64,000 bases of DNA, taken from the NCBI GenBank assembly GCA_028829895.1, contig CM054180.1:99696635-99760634 (forward strand). The letters run 5' to 3'. The position numbers and the translations under genes are program-made. Origin of the DNA: Sinotaia quadrata (Eukaryota > Mollusca > Gastropoda > Architaenioglossa > Viviparidae). Below the pieces are notes generated by a model. The model was given only the letters and a program-made list of their open reading frames with translations, made no database searches and was not told the DNA's origin. This document shows, in pieces, positions 49,301 to 62,345 of this stretch (its first letter is position 1; every line of letters starts with the position of its first letter).

Positions 49301-52300
49301 TTGATTTGATGTTCTTTTTCAAATATAGGTCTGTGTGGATCATCAAAATATTCACTGTGCATATCATTTTGTGGTAGGTTGAGTAGATAATCAGGACCTT
49401 TTCTTTTCCCCATTAGTTGTGCAGATGCATAGTTAAGAGAATTTGTAATAGACACTCAAAGCACCATTTTTTATGTTTGTTTAGGTGTACCATGTCAAGG
49501 GTCGATTTGGATGGGCTACTAACAACTTTTCACCTAAAGGAAAGATCATTGAAAGGACAAGTTACAGTGAGTCATAATTATTTAGTTTGCCTCTCTAGGG
49601 TGATGGTAATGAGTTAATATTTATTTTTCTTGCATTTCTAGCATCATTTTAATGAGCTAATATTTATTTAACTTGCAATTCTAACAAGTGAGAATTGTGC
49701 CAACTGTTTTATAAATATTGTATGAAAAAAAGGTATTTATTCATATAGGCTGCATTTTAATTTGTTTTCTTTTCTCTTTACCACTCAAATATTCAAAGAT
49801 TTAAGAATTAGAAATTAAAACTGAATAAATTTATATTAAATTTAATAAGGACAATAACAGTGTTTAAAACTAACAGCAGTATATAATTAACATTTTATTT
49901 GTGCTGTAAGCATTATAAAAAGAAAAAGTTATGAAAATTAGATTTGAAGATGTCTTGTCCTTATATTTTTCCATCATACAACCAGATGTGCACACTGTAC
50001 ATATAAGCTGTCTGAAGCTGGTCAGAATTTAGACTTTTAGAAAGAAATGCTAGATCATAAATTAGAAAAAAATTGCCTCATGCTTAGCAATCCTAACCTC
50101 AGTACTTTTTCTTGCTCCAATGTGATTTGGTTGCACTGCTGGTCAGGACTGTTTCTTGCTCCAATATGATTTGGCTGCACTGTTGGTCAGGACTGCAATT
50201 TTACAGCATTTGGACGTGTGTCGTATGTCTTTATTTATCCATTGCTGTGAGTTTCCCATTCATTTTTGTCACCCATTTCATCTGTCTCATTCATTCCTGT
50301 GATCATTTTACCTTTTTCTTCTGTTCCTTAGTTTTTCTTTTACCTTTTCATCTGTTCCCCAGTTCATGTTACCCTTTGCTGGCCAATCTGCAGCCCACAG
50401 TTTGATTTTAAGTGATTTGCTGGAGATCTCATGCTTTGTGTTAAAGCATAATATACTTTATATGCTTTAACACAAAGCATGAGATCAAGTACTCAAAAGA
50501 GTGGGCAGCACTTTCAGCTTATTCCGATTTCTGATCTATGAGCTGTCATGTCATTCTGAGAGTGTATTTAGAGTTCTGGCAGCTTGCATGCTCTTGGGAT
50601 GTGTCCTATAGTGTGCGGACATCTGGTAAGCATGCATGGAAACTTGTTTTTATTTTAAAAAATACCCTTTTATGTACACATTTATGGTCATTTTTATTTG
50701 TGCAATGACTTGTCATCCTTGTGCATGATTTCTTTGCAGGACATATCCATCCAATAAAACTTGACAAATTGTGTGCATCAATACAGTCACGGCACCTTCG
50801 AAACATGTTCCTGTAAGATCTTTGTCATTTGTATTCTTTTAACTGTTTTTCAACACTTTTGTGGTTTTCAAAGAATTAATAAATACTTTGTTATTATTGT
50901 TTAAGGTCAGTCTGTTCATAATCATCATTTCTCACACAATGATAATGCCCTTTTAGAATCTGGAGGGAATCTTCTTTCACCTCATTTTTTTACATTTGTG
51001 AAAAAATCTTATAGTCTTAAGCTGTCATGTAGAACAAAAATAATTACAGTCAACCCATGAAAAGTTAAGTAAAATATATCTTTTGGGGTTACATTAATCT
51101 TAACTGCTATCTTTGGAGCTCAGTAATTTTCTCCAAGCACTTTGTAAACTGAAATTCCATTATAAATGTTTAGAAACTAATTTTGAATGTTATGTTAAAT
51201 GCTTTAAAGCAGTTTTTACCCAGCATACAACAGATGACCATACACAAGGAGTCTTATAGTTTCCTGGGGTCCACGTAAGAGTTCCAGGATTTAAACAGTG
51301 AAGAACTTAATATCATGTTTCATAGTGCTTTAGATGTCCCTTTTAGTAAGTATATTTTTGCTCAGTATACATAAAACTATTTGCAAGCCAAGGCTATGCA
51401 TTTTGCAGATTTCTTGAGGTCTCAGCTTTCTCACGTTTTTCGTTGTTACTATTGTTTCTTTTGTCTGTCTTCAATTTAAGATATGTATTTTCCTTACTTA
51501 TGGCTTAACTGACACCCAGGATGTTTATTTTCTTAGTTTTTTTTCTTAGTCTGGATAGCATCATGGCTGAGTGATGTGAATACCTAATAGAACATTTGAC
51601 TACCAACCTTTTCTGTATGGCATGTACTAATTATAACAGTGACAGGATATAGATGTTCTTGGAATGCTTGTTGAATGCCAGTTGGCATTAAATGCACATA
51701 TATTCAGGGTGGGGTGGGGGTGTAATCCATGTGTCAAGTGCCAGTGATCATGGTTTTAAACTTGGCAGCCACATTGATATTCAGATATTTTGCCAGTGTC
51801 TGCACAAGAGGAAATGACTAACACAAAAGTTAACATACAAAATGTAAACAAACACAGGTAATACACTAGGTTCTGTTTATTATATTCCTCCATCTTAAGA
51901 AAGGGCATCCTTCCTAAGGCAAAGGGGAATTGATGTTTTGGGGTTGATTTTTTTTTTTACTCCAGCGACTCCAGCACTGCTCATACCAGGTTGCTGGAGG
52001 AATACACTGGCATATGAGGGCTTGGAATGTTTGCTGAAGTGTTTGTTCAAAATGTATGTGGTACATGTGAGTGAATCAAAAAGAAGAAATTTTAATAAGT
52101 AAAATTAGTTTTTCCAGAATACTTGCCAGGTGACCATTCCAGCCTATAAATATTGCTTGTGGGACACCACCCCAACTATAGGATACAATACTGGGAGAGT
52201 TCCTTATCATGCAGCTCTTCTTAGGAGTGTACTTGATTGAGCCTCTTAGAGTTTTGATGTGCATGCATATAGAATCATATAACTTTTTGTGCCTGCTCAC

Positions 52301-53376
52301 AAGGTAAGTGCTCAGAAAAAAAATCCATTTTACTTAGACAATTTTCTTTCAGTTACCCTAATAATTTATTCTTTGGTGTAAACCAGATCATTCATGATCA
52401 CCATGTATATATATATCACATGCTATCATTAGTTATGCAGGTGTTGAACCACACAGCCAAGCAGCATACGAGATGGCAGCAACAGGCCTGGTTCGACCAG
52501 CAGATGGACACACCCCTCCTGTGTTGTACAGTGTAAAATGTATTGATTTTCAGCTGCCAGATTTCACCTTGGGTTAGTGTCCAGTACCTCGAGCTTAATG
52601 CTAGTCACTTTTATTTTAATTTTAAAAATATTCAGACATTGAATTTTTCAGTTTTGATTATAACTTTTTTAACTTATGATTTTTATGTAGATCCCAGTTT
52701 AAATAATAAAACTTGTATAATTTATTGAGATTATCATGGCATTCTTACAGTTAAATGATTTTATGGTTTGCAAAGAATGCCTATTTTATATGTGATTCAT
52801 TCTTAAAAACTTAAGGCATTTGTTTACATATAATAAGTTAGTGTCTATTTTAGCCTTATCTTTCCCTAACAGTATTTCTGTGGAGATATTTTGAATGTAT
52901 TCAAACCATTGCTTGGTCGTTTATTCTAAACTATTTTTCTGATTGTACCAGTGAGGCAAAATGTCTTTGATAAATACCAGTATTATATTTATGATAAAGC
53001 CTTCAATTAAATCTTTTCTTTTTCCTGGCCTGCAGAAATTCATGCTATTAATGAAAAGTGTGACTACTTCATGAACCTCATTCACGACATTGGGCTGCAA
53101 CTTAAATCAACAGCCGTTTGCACAGGTATACGGCGATTGCGTTACGGGCATTTTGAGCTATCTCACGCACTTTTACGCAAGCATTGGACATTGGAACACA
53201 TCCTAGACAATGTGCATCAAAACAAGTCCCAGATAACAGTAGAAAAATTGTGCAGGGGAGCGGTAATGCAAGATGCTGTAGGAGAGGGAGAATTATCTAA
53301 TAGAAAGCAAATTCGGAGTGGAGAGGAAAAAAGAGACAATACAAGAATGCGGTTGTTGGGTAGCAATGTTGGGTAG
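46376..53376 (+). CDS. TRUB2: TruB-family pseudouridine synthase 2 homologue, eight exons
   Basis: Exons 46376-46499, 46726-46860, 47278-47358, 47775-47836, 49485-49566, 50740-50812, 52433-52572 and 53036-53376 join in phase to 345 residues (human TRUB2: 331). Human TRUB2 is a mitochondrial RNA pseudouridine synthase linked to mitoribosome and mRNA handling. Matches to the family: NGILCVFKPPE (residues 15-25; motif I, usually KPPG), DLNALPC, SSGVTCLGLGRE, VYHVKGRFGWATNNF, AAYEMAATGLVRP, and a C-terminus with LIHDIGLQLKSTAVCTGIRR. The family motif HRLDAxASG reads HGLRRHSSG at 103-111, so the catalytic aspartate is Arg106. The C-terminal tail is unique and charged. Exon 7 uses an AG at 52431-52432; the AG eight bases further on would break the frame. 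Identity is secure; enzymatic activity is doubtful. Confidence 0.92.
47395..47560. repeat. about 55-bp minisatellite in TRUB2 intron 3
   Basis: Three to four diverged copies of GAAGTCTGGCAAGAGCTAAT, CATCCATGTGGCACAGAAAT, GTAGTA. The array begins about 40 bp after the exon 3 donor. Confidence 0.85.
49100..49310. repeat. about 34-bp minisatellite in TRUB2 intron 4
   Basis: Six copies of TTTGATTTGATTGGCCTATC followed by ATTACTTTCATGAG. The two last copies are identical. Confidence 0.92.
50112..50195. repeat. about 43-bp tandem duplication
   Basis: TTTCTTGCTCCAATGTGATT, then TGGTTGCACTGCTGGTCAGG, then ACTG, twice in tandem in TRUB2 intron 5. Confidence 0.88.
50425..50486. repeat. perfect 26-bp inverted repeat with 10-nt loop
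   Basis: The left arm at 50425-50450 begins GATCTCATGCTTTG and the right arm at 50461-50486 is its exact reverse complement; the loop is ATATACTTTA. It lies in TRUB2 intron 5, so the primary transcript could fold into a 62-nt hairpin. The arms are perfect, unlike typical animal pre-miRNAs, and point instead to a recent inverted duplication. Confidence 0.97.
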
Positions 53377-53380
53377 TCAC

Positions 53381-53386
53381 AATAAA
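53381..53386 (+). terminator. polyadenylation signal of TRUB2
   Basis: AATAAA five bases after the TAG stop at 53374-53376. If it is used, the 3' UTR is very short. AATAAA hexamers are frequent in this AT-rich DNA, so a later signal is also possible. Confidence 0.45.
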
Positions 53387-53399
53387 AGAAATGGTGTCT

Positions 53400-56300
53400 T
53401 TGATACATATGGCCATTTACTGAAGCTTGCCGTTCATAGCTGGCTTTCTTATGCTGTTAGAGAAAATGTAGCATGTTAATTAGAAATTTGCATTTATTAT
53501 ATATATTACAAAGGTACAATCACTTTAACAATATTGGGAGAATATACCTACACTTGATATTTGACAGTTTGGTAATTATAAATTTAAATAACAGTGCACA
53601 AAATCAAAACATTATTTTAAAGACTGCTGAAATCCATACTGGTATATGATATAGTGTTATTACATAATCACAGACTTTTTTTGTTTTATAGGTAACCTAA
53701 ATTGTATACCTAGCTCTAGCCTGAGATTGAGATTCTCCTACTGGCACATTTGATGTCACTTAGTTATATATAATTCTCTTTTCAGTTTTCTACCACTGGC
53801 ATATTTACAAAACACAATCTTTGGTTATGGATAGCCATAATGACAAAAGCTTGCATATGGTTTATTCTTTAAAAAAAAAAAAAAGGCAGGTATTTATGGA
53901 TATAAGTTCATGTAAATAGGACATGTCCAAGAGTTTTAAAGTAATGTTTACAGCATTAAGTTAATAAATAGAGCGCATTTTCACAGTTAAAATGCCATAC
54001 CTATAGATATATATGCATTATTTATTGATCTTGAAACGAATTAAAATATTTTTTCTGAATTAGAAAATTCATCCTCCTTTTAACTGTATATTTCTGGATT
54101 TGTATTAAAATGCATATTGTTCATTTTGTATCTGTAGTGTCTTCTTAAACTGAGTTTACAAGTATGTGTGCATACAGAAAACACAAGAAAGGAATCACAA
54201 CTCAAAACTTTTATCACCAAACCATTTATTGGAAATGCTAATGACCAACACTCCTTAAATGAGTTTTGAACAACTTTGAAACAAAAATTTAAAATTTTTA
54301 AAAAGATACATTTTATTTCTTGAAATTAAATAAAAAATTCATGCCACAATCTCAAACTGTCCCATAATAACAACTGTCAATCCAGTATCCAGAAATCTGC
54401 CCATGAATACTGTTAACAAAAAGTTTATTAGTATCCACTTATTGTTGGCAAAATGCTTGCATGTCAAATATGCTTTGGTTGTTCCTGATTGTTTTGTACT
54501 AAAAGCAAGAATCGCAAGACTACGACACTAATGCTAAATGATGGCGATAAAATGTGCCTAACAGATACTGGAGCTGACAGGAGCTGGCATTTTGCCTTGA
54601 ATAAGGTGGATTCAAGCAGAATATAACAAAATACCATTTAATAATTAAAAAATTAACACATTTGGGTTCAACTAAGACAATTAAAACTATAAACATCAAT
54701 TTGTAAACTAAATTTATCTGCCAAATTCAACAGGCTCCCATCCACCTTTACCCAGTTATAATAATAATATAACAGATTATGCATATAAAAAACAGACAAT
54801 CTCACTAAATGTTTTATGAAATATTTTATGCAAACACATATTTTTTGGTGTTGATAAATTAAAATTTTGATGCATGTATATGGTACTAGGCCATGTACTT
54901 TTCACTGATCTTATCAATCAGTTTGTCATAGGAAGATAAAAAAAATAAAAGTTGACAGAATTTGGAGAATACATACAATTACATATTTAAACAGCTGCCT
55001 GCACTGTGCTAGACAAAATAACGTCTTGTGTGTGCTTCTCTATCGAGTTTTGAGCAATAAACTTTAAAATATATTAGGTGGAATGAATCTTAATGTCTGC
55101 TTACTGGGTAGAACATTTATGCTTATCTGATATTTATAATAAATATAGAGTACATAGTACAAAAACTATTCCAGAAATTTCTCCAGTACCATCAAATAAA
55201 TAATTGAAAAAGTATGGGTAATTATGTGACACTATAAAATGAAGCCTAGACAAATTATATATTTAAAATCCATATGTAATCAAGATAATTTTTTAATGTT
55301 TGATGTGAAATCTTTATAATAAAAGATTTGTCTTTCTAATTGTAGATAAGAATACAATCAATAACATTTGTAGAGATTAAATAATTCTTGTTTTAATCAA
55401 TCAGTCTTTTAAAAAATATTTGAGAAATTGCCAAGCCAATACTAGGAATAAATATATTACAAAAAGGAAGGCCATATTCAGATGAAAAATTAAATTAATT
55501 TAGCTCTTTTCTTTCATTATTTTCTTACAGTATATGAATGTTACACAGTTAGAGAAGTTCTTTGTCTCCTCCACTTAAACAAATTATTATATGCATGTAT
55601 ATGCCTGAAATAAAATAATTATTTGAACTCTGAAAACAATATTTTTTAAATACACACATATAATCTATAAATATATATATTTATAAATGTTTTCTTGAAG
55701 AGTTTAGTAATTTTCAAAAAAGTACACTTGCAAGGATCTTTGTATTGTCCTGCAAAGTTTGACAAAAATCTGTTGCAAGCTATGTTTATAATAAGCATGG
55801 GTGGAATATCAAGTTTGTTCATTGCATTAACACACCAAGAAAGCCCCACCCATAATTTGCAAAGTGAATTAAAGCCATGTATAGCGCAATTCTAAATGAC
55901 ATATTTTAGCTCTGGAAAGAATTTTGGTCTGTTTTTAAATGTTATCTAAATGATTGTTTAATAATTATTTTAAATTATACTTGTTAAAAAATGAATACAA
56001 TTAAGCTTTTATTGACCCGTATAATATCAGCTGGATCATAAATGAACCTTTTCACTGCTTTTGGCATACTGATACATTATTTGTCTTTTAGCTCTGTATT
56101 ACTGGCATCAAGGTCAACAGGTCAACAGATTTATAAGGCAGGTATTATGGATTGCAACTGATGTAAAGGGAGAATATAAACAAAATTTCAAGAACATTTT
56201 TTTTTATTTTGATTATTTCTCTCTCATCTAATTTCTGACAACTTCCTATACAAATAAATTTTTGAATGATTTGCAAATATCAGTTGAAAAACAAGACTGC

Positions 56301-58435
56301 AAGAAAACTTACACAACGATTTATATTAGGGATATACTTATTCTTACAATGTCAGTATGGACATTGGTAGTTACTCAGAAAGTGATTTTTAGTCAGTGGA
56401 CTTTTGGAAAGAATGAACTTTCAGTACACAGAGATCAAATTACACAGTGATTTTACAGAAATCGATAAGGACCTATATAAGTAAATCTGAAACAAGGGTC
56501 TTATTCAGCTGCTGCATAGGCCACAACAAAACAGCAACATTAAATACATATTTAAAAGATGTAGCAATTTACTGGTAGGGTACATTCAGTTCAATGAAAT
56601 TTGGATTATAAATTATAATTCTTCTTTGTTTTGTGTCTGACATACAAGTTTCAATTGCAGAAATATTCATATAGACCTATCATAGAAAAATAAAACTGTC
56701 TTCCAATAATTTTACATCACTCAATTATAGAAAGAGACACTATACGTATAAACTGTAATAAACCCATCAGTTTCTGCACATCAAAAATGAGTCAGTACTA
56801 GGGGTTTTTCAATGACAATAACTGCAACAGAGATGTGGTCAACCAATGATGGTAAATTATCTGGGAAAGGATCGAAAAATTTACAAGTCTGGAGAAAACA
56901 TAAAATGAAAACAAGGTTGATTACTTATACTGTTATCTTAAACTGTCAGCACCTAGCTTATTTTCGTACTAAAATTATAAAACGTTGCCTTTAAATTTTA
57001 ATGAAAACAATATTGTTGTGTCAAGTCTATTGTAATTTTTAAAAACCACATTAATGCTGTGTAAATCACTGAGAACACCAAACAATATATTTATAAAGCG
57101 TATCCAAATAACCTACTTTCTAAAGTAAAGAATAAATAAAATATATGCACACAAAATTAAGATGGCCTGATTATGTCCCTTTCCAACATTCACCATTAAA
57201 AATTATTTTGAATTTTTCTTTCCTCCACTGTATGGATTTTACTACAAAATTAAAATCATGAAACTTTTAACTATTTGATTGTCACAGTAATAAAAGCACC
57301 TTCAAATCAGTATTATAAGAATTCTTATTGTTTTCCTTTGTTCACAATAATAATGAAAGCAGCTGTATGTGGATATCTCCAAATTAGTATTATAAGCAGT
57401 CTTATAACCAAATGTATTAAGTAAATTCTTGCAGAGGTTTCATCTTTTTGCAGACTCAATATCATTTAAGAAATTCATGAAATATGTACTAAATGTATGA
57501 AATGCTGTCACAGTGAATGTTTTATGGTAGGAGTTAAGAATGACAGTCAACTAACAATGACCAGAAGTCTGTCCAATCTATTTGTAAAGTTTAAAAGCCC
57601 TTTGGTAAATTTAAAATTAAGTGTTATTTATTTTATTACATGGAAGTAGTATCATAATACTGGTACAAACAGATTTAACCCATGAAATAAACACTTTTAT
57701 GAAACTGTGAATATGTATGTCATTTGGTTGCTGGTATCCAGAAAATTTCTCAAGGATTAGGTGCTTTCAAGAATGGAAAGAAAAAAAAATGGTCAGAGCT
57801 CTTTTCCCTATTACTGATAAGACTAGTTTGTGTTATGGCCTGAGCAAAATGGGACTACATTAGTCATAACAGAGCAATAAAAGTAGTGATTTGAAGTACA
57901 TAGATAATGCATTAATACATTTTCTGAAAAAGCTGAGGCTAACAACACAAGCAATAGGTAAAACACTCCTGACACATCAAAGTCTAGTCAAAACACTTTT
58001 GAAACTGTTGTTTTCCCTAATAATATAATTTAACAATGAACAATGGCTTCAAACTGAAACAGTACAATCAATATAAATGTAGAACAGGGAGACCCTTTAA
58101 ACAAAAAATGCCTACCATAAACCCCAGTCAGTAAATTGATACAAATTATGTCAAACAATAGCAAAATTACATCAAATGCATACCATTTCAAATAAATAAG
58201 AAAATTATCTGTAATCAATAAATATTTACTCTGAAAGCATGTATGTTTAACAAGAGTGCTTCCCTATTTCAAAGCAAGTGCTGAATACTAGTGATGTCTT
58301 ATTTATACACCTTGAAAGTACTCCAGTGTTCTTCCTCAAGAAAATATAAGTCATTTATAAGACTTTAAAGATTTAAAATAATGGACTACTAAGTCCCTAG
58401 TTTGAATATTAAATAAGACTGAATATTCTTATATC
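53400..58435. other. AT-rich gene-free sequence
   Basis: No gene, RNA or mobile element was recognised in about 5 kb. Open frames are all below 70 codons and look random. It could contain a long 3' UTR or introns of a gene that starts beyond the window, but no exon supports this. Confidence 0.5.
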
Positions 58436-58439
58436 TGCT

Positions 58440-58925
58440 GAAACTTTGTAAAATGATCAATAGTGAGACAGACTAATTTCTTACTAGAGAAATTTGTATT
58501 GTTGCCTAAAAAACTGGCCAATAGTGAGACAGATCAATTTGTTACTAGAGAAATTTGTATAGTTACCTAGAAAACTGGCCACAAGGGAAACAGACCAATG
58601 TGTTACTAGAAAAATTTGTATTGTTACCTAGAAAACTGGCCAAAAGGAAAACAGACCAAAGTGTTACAGGAGAAATTTGTTTTGTTACCTAGAATAGTGA
58701 GACAGACTAATTTATTACCAGAGAAATTTGTACTGTAACCTAGAATAGTGAGACAGACTAATTTGATACTAGAGAAATTTGTATTGTTACCTACAAAACC
58801 GGCCATAGTGAAATAGACCATTTTGTTACTAGAGAAATTTATACTGTTATCTGGAAAACTGGCCAACAGTTAGACCAATATGTTACAAAGAAACTTGTTA
58901 CTTAGAAAATTGACATACAGTGAAA
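58440..58925. repeat. about 58-bp minisatellite, about 8 copies
   Basis: The unit contains ACTAGAGAAATTTGTATTGT, TACCTAGAAAACTGGCCAAA and AGTGAGACAGACCAATTTGT, with copy-to-copy deletions. A stop-free frame on the minus strand is a by-product. Confidence 0.93.
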
Positions 58926-59377
58926 TAAAGCAATTTTATTTTATATAAAAACTTTGACAATTAAACAGATCAAATGCTACAATAATGCTTTGCTTCTACG
59001 GTGTTATAGGCAGCCTATATAATATTCAAATGAAACAGACATTATCCAGTTATAATATATAAATCATCATTGAAAACAAAGGAATATAAATTATAGTGAA
59101 ATGTTTATTGCAAAAAGTAAAACAAAAAGGTGAGAAGAAAAATCCCACAAAGATGCTTTTCTTTAAAACAAAATCTTCCTTAAAATATAATTCATCTAAC
59201 ATGGTAGAGTAATAAATTAAATTTAATCATGTTTAGGATTTTCCCCCTTTTGTAAAATAAATTTAATTTGTCAAGTAAACAATGCCAACTGATTAGCTGT
59301 TGTGAAAAAGTTTTTCTTCAGAACCACAAACTCATTCTATACATTCAATCTCTACAACTAGTCTGCAATTTATACAA

Positions 59378-59645
59378 AACTTAAGTTATTTGTCTAACAG
59401 CAATGAAGGAGAAAAAAAACAACTAGAAAATGAAAGAAACAAAACTTAAGTTATTTGTCTAACATCAATGAAGAAAAAACTAGAAAATTAAAAGCCAACA
59501 AAACTTAAGTTATTTGTCTAACATCAATGAAGAAAAAACTAGAAAATTAAAAGCCAACAACTTAAGTTACAATCATCAAAGAAATTTACAAAGAAAAAAC
59601 CTAAACTTGTTATTTGTCTAACATCAATGAAGAAAAAACTAGAAA
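59378..59645. repeat. about 57-bp minisatellite, 4-5 copies
   Basis: The unit contains AACTTAAGTTATTTGTCTAA, CATCAATGAAGAAAAAACTA and GAAAATTAAAAGCCAACA. The middle copies are nearly identical. Confidence 0.93.
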
Positions 59646-61094
59646 ATAAAAGAAACAACAAAATCTTACTATTACATTTGTGTATGTTGCAAAAAAAAAA
59701 ATTAACCCATGCAAAAATACAAATACAAAAACATGGATACATTTTTTTTAAAAAAAATTATGAACACAAAATGCATAGACTTTCAAGGGTAGGTGGATGG
59801 GTAAGGGTATACTGCTCATCATAATTCTGTACTGATAACAAACAGCACGAAAACATAGAATGTAATGGGTATTTTCAAGACAAAAATGGTTTGGTTTTGA
59901 ACATATAATAACATTAAATGCATGCGCAGCAATAACAATACAAATTCATTTCTTTATTAAAATATAGAGTCTCAAGGGAAGTTGTCATCACAACCTACCA
60001 TCAACGAGTTATAGGTCAAATTAAAGTCACATCAAAATAATTATGTTCAAACTATGAGGACCTGAGTTTTGAAATTATATGATTTATGTAAAAACTCTTG
60101 TTGTATGAGGTACATAGAAATATTTTCAATTAAGAATGATATGATTTGAGGGGGAAATCTAAAATCCAATATATAAAAAATACTAGAAACATTTATTTTT
60201 AAGTGTACTTGCTTAAGTTTGAGAGGACAGTAATTCGAATGCACTAAGTATTTCTAACATTTAATAGCAGTATTAATTTGTTTTTAAGTGCTACAATTTA
60301 CCTAATACCACACACAACCAGAGAGCTGAAAAATATTTTGTTTTTTTAAAGTTAAAAAATAAACACTTCTCTTTCTTCTTGAAATAAAAATTACCTTGTT
60401 AGCAATAAATACAAATTACTTTTGAATATGTTGCAATTATTATTTGGATTAGACATTAACTAAGTTAAGTTGATTGGCATTAAATCAGCTAAAGTTTCTA
60501 AAAGATTATTACTAAATATTTGCAACTATTATTATCAAATGATCCAACTTTTCACAAATCCAGTATAATTATATTACTATTTAATTAAATCAATCCAACT
60601 TTTTGCAACATGCCAGTTTGTGTTGTTAGTTGCTGTGTTAGTGTTAGATCATTAAACCAATCCTGTTTTACTTTTGAGTGTGTGTGTGAGGTGTTGTAAC
60701 TATGTTGAAACCAAAACTGCAGTCCAAACAAAGAAATAAATCTTTACATTTAAAATTCTTCTTTCTAGCAAAATTTTGAAAGGGTTGTGGTATAAAAAAA
60801 TTTTTTAAAGTAGTATGAGTATATGAGGTAAGATTATTTCTGTGGAGATTATAATTGATAAAGAGAATACAGTATCACCAATTATCTACACTAATCTAAC
60901 CAAGGTGATGGAAAAAAATAAAAACTAGAATCAAGCATCATAATACAAGTAAATTTTAGTCAGTAAAACAAAATGTAACATAATCTGTAGCAAATGGGAT
61001 CAATCGGAAGGAAATCAGATGTATTAATGGTATGGTGAATGAAAAGATGCTCTCTAACAAATGAGAAAAATGCTGGGTTTTCTCCTCAGAATTC

Positions 61095-61335
61095 TGTGAG
61101 TATATTTAGTCTTTCCTCGTTTTAGAATTTTATTACCTCCTTGTCCTAGTTCACTTGTTAATTAAACTTTTTTATTTTTTTATTTTATGGATCCAAATTT
61201 TGATAAAGAGTGTGAACAATTCAGTCTTCCCTCGTTTTAGAATTTTATTACCTCCTTGTCCTAGTTCACTTGTTAATTAAACTTTATTTTTGTATTTTAT
61301 GGATCCAAATTTGGATAAAGAGTGTGAACAATCAG
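61095..61335. repeat. about 120-bp tandem duplication
   Basis: Two copies of a block that starts AGTCTTTCCTCGTTTTAGAA and ends GATAAAGAGTGTGAACAA, differing by a few substitutions and a short T-run deletion. Confidence 0.93.
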
Positions 61336-62049
61336 CACCGTGTTATTTAGGCTGTTTACATGCATAAATTCTTGATATTTTACTGTTACCATTTTATTCA
61401 TAATTAGCATAAATAGCAAAAAAATCTAATAATTTTACTATCAGACCCAATTTGCAACAAGTAAATGCCCTAGTAGTTGTGACAATTGCTTTTCACAGTG
61501 CAATACAAAATGTGTACACAGAGAGACATACAAATTATGACCTGTACCACAAATAAGTGAATGCCCTTTATAAGAAGCAATGGTAATTGACAATTGCTTC
61601 CTGCAAAGAAGTAAGAACAGCACAGACAGTGACAAATAACCTCCTGCACTGTGAATGAACAACTGTGTACATGATAAATGTAGTTATCACTTACATTTTA
61701 TCATACCCACATAAAGGTCCATAAGAAACATATTTGCATAAACAAAAAGTACTTGTACAAGCACCAACAAGTCTCACAAAAAACCCAATTTTTACAATAA
61801 GCTTATTAATATAGATGGTAGCAGGATGCCATATCTATTTCCTACAACTGATAACCTGCTGCCTAACTACTTACCACTGACAACCATAATTCTGGCAATT
61901 TAATATTTATATATGCAGATGTAGATATCTCATTGGAATACTATTGGTCTGCAAGCTTAGAAATCTGGATAAGTGAGTAAAATAGAGAAAAAATGGACAG
62001 AATCTCGCATCTCACTTTGGAGAAGTGTCATGTAACTGCAGAGACTCTA
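61336..62049. other. AT-rich sequence without recognised features
   Basis: Nothing supportable. A 73-codon open frame on the minus strand at 61441-61662 has no family resemblance. Confidence 0.5.
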
Positions 62050-62345
62050 AACACACAGAAAACAAACCCTTCAGTAAGGTTTTAGCAAATGAAAATCTGC
62101 TTTAATGCACACAAAATACAGACCCTTCAGTAAGGAATCTGGCAAATAAAAACCGGCACTAATATACATAAGCAAACAGACCCTTCAGTAAGGAATCTGT
62201 ATGACAAATAAAAATTAGCCTCTAATACACACAAATACAGACCCTTCAGTAAGGAATCTGTTTAAAAAATAAAAGTTGGTTCTAATACACACAAGCACAC
62301 AGGACCCTTTGATAAGAAATCTGTGTTTGGCAAATAAAAATCAGT
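62050..62345. repeat. about 60-bp minisatellite, about 5 copies
   Basis: The unit contains CAGACCCTTCAGTAAGGAAT, CTGTTTGGCAAATAAAAATC and CTCTAATACACACAAAT. Copies show indels of a few bases. Confidence 0.92.

Noticed and set aside
52433..52440. Alternative acceptor GCAG at 52437-52440 for TRUB2 exon 7
   Set aside because: It would shift the frame and reach a stop within two codons. The AG at 52431-52432 keeps phase and gives the expected family sequence before AAYEMA.
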